Below are positions 62,678 to 64,000 of a DNA stretch of 64,000 nt, in pieces. The notes beneath the pieces are model-generated. The model saw only the letters and a program-made list of their open reading frames with translations. It did no database searches and was not told the DNA's origin. The number at the start of each line of letters is the position of its first letter. Position 1 is the first letter of the stretch. The translations under genes and the position numbers were made by a program. This DNA comes from Patiria miniata. Its lineage: Eukaryota; Echinodermata; Asteroidea; Valvatida; Asterinidae. The stretch is taken from assembly GCF_015706575.1 (NCBI RefSeq), contig NW_024037074.1, positions 5,580,001 through 5,644,000 of the forward strand, in the 5' to 3' direction.

Positions 62678-63479
62678 ACTTCACCTCTACGAAAACAATG
62701 TATCATTCTAATAAACAAACTGTAACAACTTGTTAAAATAACTCAGTTGATACGTGCATGTTTGTATGTATACATGTATTAAAGTAGTGATCCTGGTTCA
62801 TATCTATAGTAACTGCTCGCTTTTTCGTATTCTTCCTCTTCAGACGGGCTTATGGGTCAATATGAACATTTGGACGATAATTCTTTTGGTTTCAGGGAGG
62901 AAAACTTGCAGAACCTGTATAATTCAAAAGCAAAGTACACGTGAAAACGTCAGGCGTGAAAACGTCACCGCCGGGAACCAGTAAATGACCACACAAAAAG
63001 AAGCAGAGGGCTATACAGAACATGCGCCCCCAACGTTGATATCGATTTCATTAAAGTTCAAGTTATCTCCGACTCCAGATTTTCGTTCCCACCGTCCTTT
63101 CCACCTCTAATTTCTTTGAGTTCTCATTGGATACTTATTGTAAAGATAATAACCCGGAGTGCGCATGACTCGTTCGCGCAGAAAGTACGTGCGTTGATCA
63201 CATTCGTTTCTAAGATCTGTGGTCGATTATGTGTGTGTTTTGATACCCACTTTGCAACGCTTGTATTTCCGACCCAATATTTTGGACAGATTAGCGCCTA
63301 CCAGGGCCCTAAGGTATCGTCGGGACAGGCGAACCCCTTATTATGACCCAAATGACCCTCCAAAAACCTCATTATTAGGCGACGAGCACACCTATAGTTT
63401 GTTGTTGGTTTCAGCTCCAAAGTAGACTAATTTTGACACTATCGAATTTTATATTATGAAATGCATTCGAACTGATTAA
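62678..63479. other. Intergenic, partly shared with 59050-59400
   Basis: 63240-63390 repeats 59240-59380. No supported gene; the short frames here are not conserved between the two copies. Confidence 0.45.
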
Positions 63480-64000
63480 CGAAACAGTTTCACGTCTGAA
63501 TCAACAGTTTGGGGACAAGGGGAGAATTTCCCCGCATTCTCACCACGTTTAGTGAGGTCGTCTACACCCGGGCCATTATGTCAGCTTTGTAGAGGTCACG
63601 TTCATACGGGTCAGTTCATTTGAATAGCTGAAAGATATACGGAACTGACTACGCAGGAACATAATTTATAAATACTGCAAGCTGGATTTGTCTGAACTTC
63701 ACCTATCTTTGTATTGTTATCACAGTCACGAAACCCAAGCTGACATTTTGCAACAGCAAATATTGCTACTGCAATAACTCTACCAGGAAGTATATCATAA
63801 CTGTGATTAATGTGGATGAAACTTGTGTGGGATGTACAGCTAGCTCCTTCACTAGTTAAACGTTTCAGTCATCTCCGGAGTTCAGCCATATGAACATGTT
63901 ATAGTTTGGAATCAGTACCCTAGCTACTCCTACTTTATTAGTTTAGACAACATTTTTGGAGGACCACTCTCAACTGTTTATATTGTTTGCGTGGCTCCTA
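63480..64000 (+). repeat. U3 upstream block of a gene beyond the right edge
   Basis: Closely parallels 46690-47222 up to GCGTGGC(T/C)CCTA. In R13 the ATG lies 161 bp after the equivalent point, so another receptor gene is expected just outside the window. Confidence 0.65.

Noticed and set aside
63116-63425. Overlapping 68-76 codon frames near the right end
   Set aside because: The related DNA at 59240-59400 does not keep these frames.
1-64000. CRISPR arrays, bacterial operons or prophage
   Set aside because: No regularly spaced short repeats, no bacterial gene order; base composition, SINEs and LINE fragment are animal-like.

Overview
The window looks like nuclear DNA of an invertebrate animal, most likely a marine deuterostome; I cannot name the species. 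The DNA is AT-rich and full of short non-autonomous DNA transposons, tRNA-derived SINEs with (ATT)n tails, a LINE reverse-transcriptase fragment and one Ty3/gypsy-type retroelement fossil. There is no operon structure, no CRISPR array and no prokaryote-like gene density.

The content is one gene family in a head-to-tail array, entirely on the + strand. I count sixteen members or remnants (working labels R1 to R16): R1 963, R2 3778, psiR3 7098, R4 9780, R5 13868, R6 17131, psiR7 20990, R8 23885, psiR9 32262, R10 33982, R11 39646, R12 44108, R13 47383, psiR14 50775, R15 53904 and psiR16 60868. Each intact member is a type I membrane protein in a single uninterrupted reading frame: signal peptide, V-type Ig domain, a second four-cysteine Ig-like domain ending in an [L]SCxIGPLTV-like signature (absent in R2), a stalk, one membrane segment, a Cys-Cys/basic juxtamembrane box, and a tail that usually carries tyrosine motifs of the ITIM kind ([SIVL]xYxx[IVL]). 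This is the general plan of vertebrate inhibitory Ig receptors (KIR, LILR, Siglec) and cnidarian Alr allorecognition receptors, but without introns between the domains. I infer a cluster of innate or allorecognition receptors; the ligand and true role are unknown.

Layout. 1-5.2 kb: foldback repeat, then divergent members R1 (no ITIM) and R2 (one Ig domain, tail frameshifted). 5.2-38.3 kb: subfamily 1 (psiR3 to R10). Their membrane and juxtamembrane segments are almost identical in DNA while V domains differ. Two V-domain types and two tail types occur in different combinations. From 20.2 to 37.9 kb a unit of roughly 7 kb is duplicated, each copy holding one dead gene and one live gene; the second copy also carries the retroelement. 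38.3-64 kb: subfamily 2 (R11 to psiR16), with a J-like G-strand in some V domains and several tails cut short by a frameshift, a nonsense codon or a MITE. The last 520 bp repeat the upstream region of R13, so another gene probably starts about 160 bp beyond the right edge.

Regulation. Five subfamily 1 genes share a composite ETS/CRE-like motif 81-88 bp before the ATG. R5 has a different upstream block, and subfamily 2 has a third type. Mobile elements with clean target duplications (PIF/Harbinger-like, TTAA/piggyBac-like and hAT-like) dissect the flanks, and several have exact empty sites elsewhere in the window.
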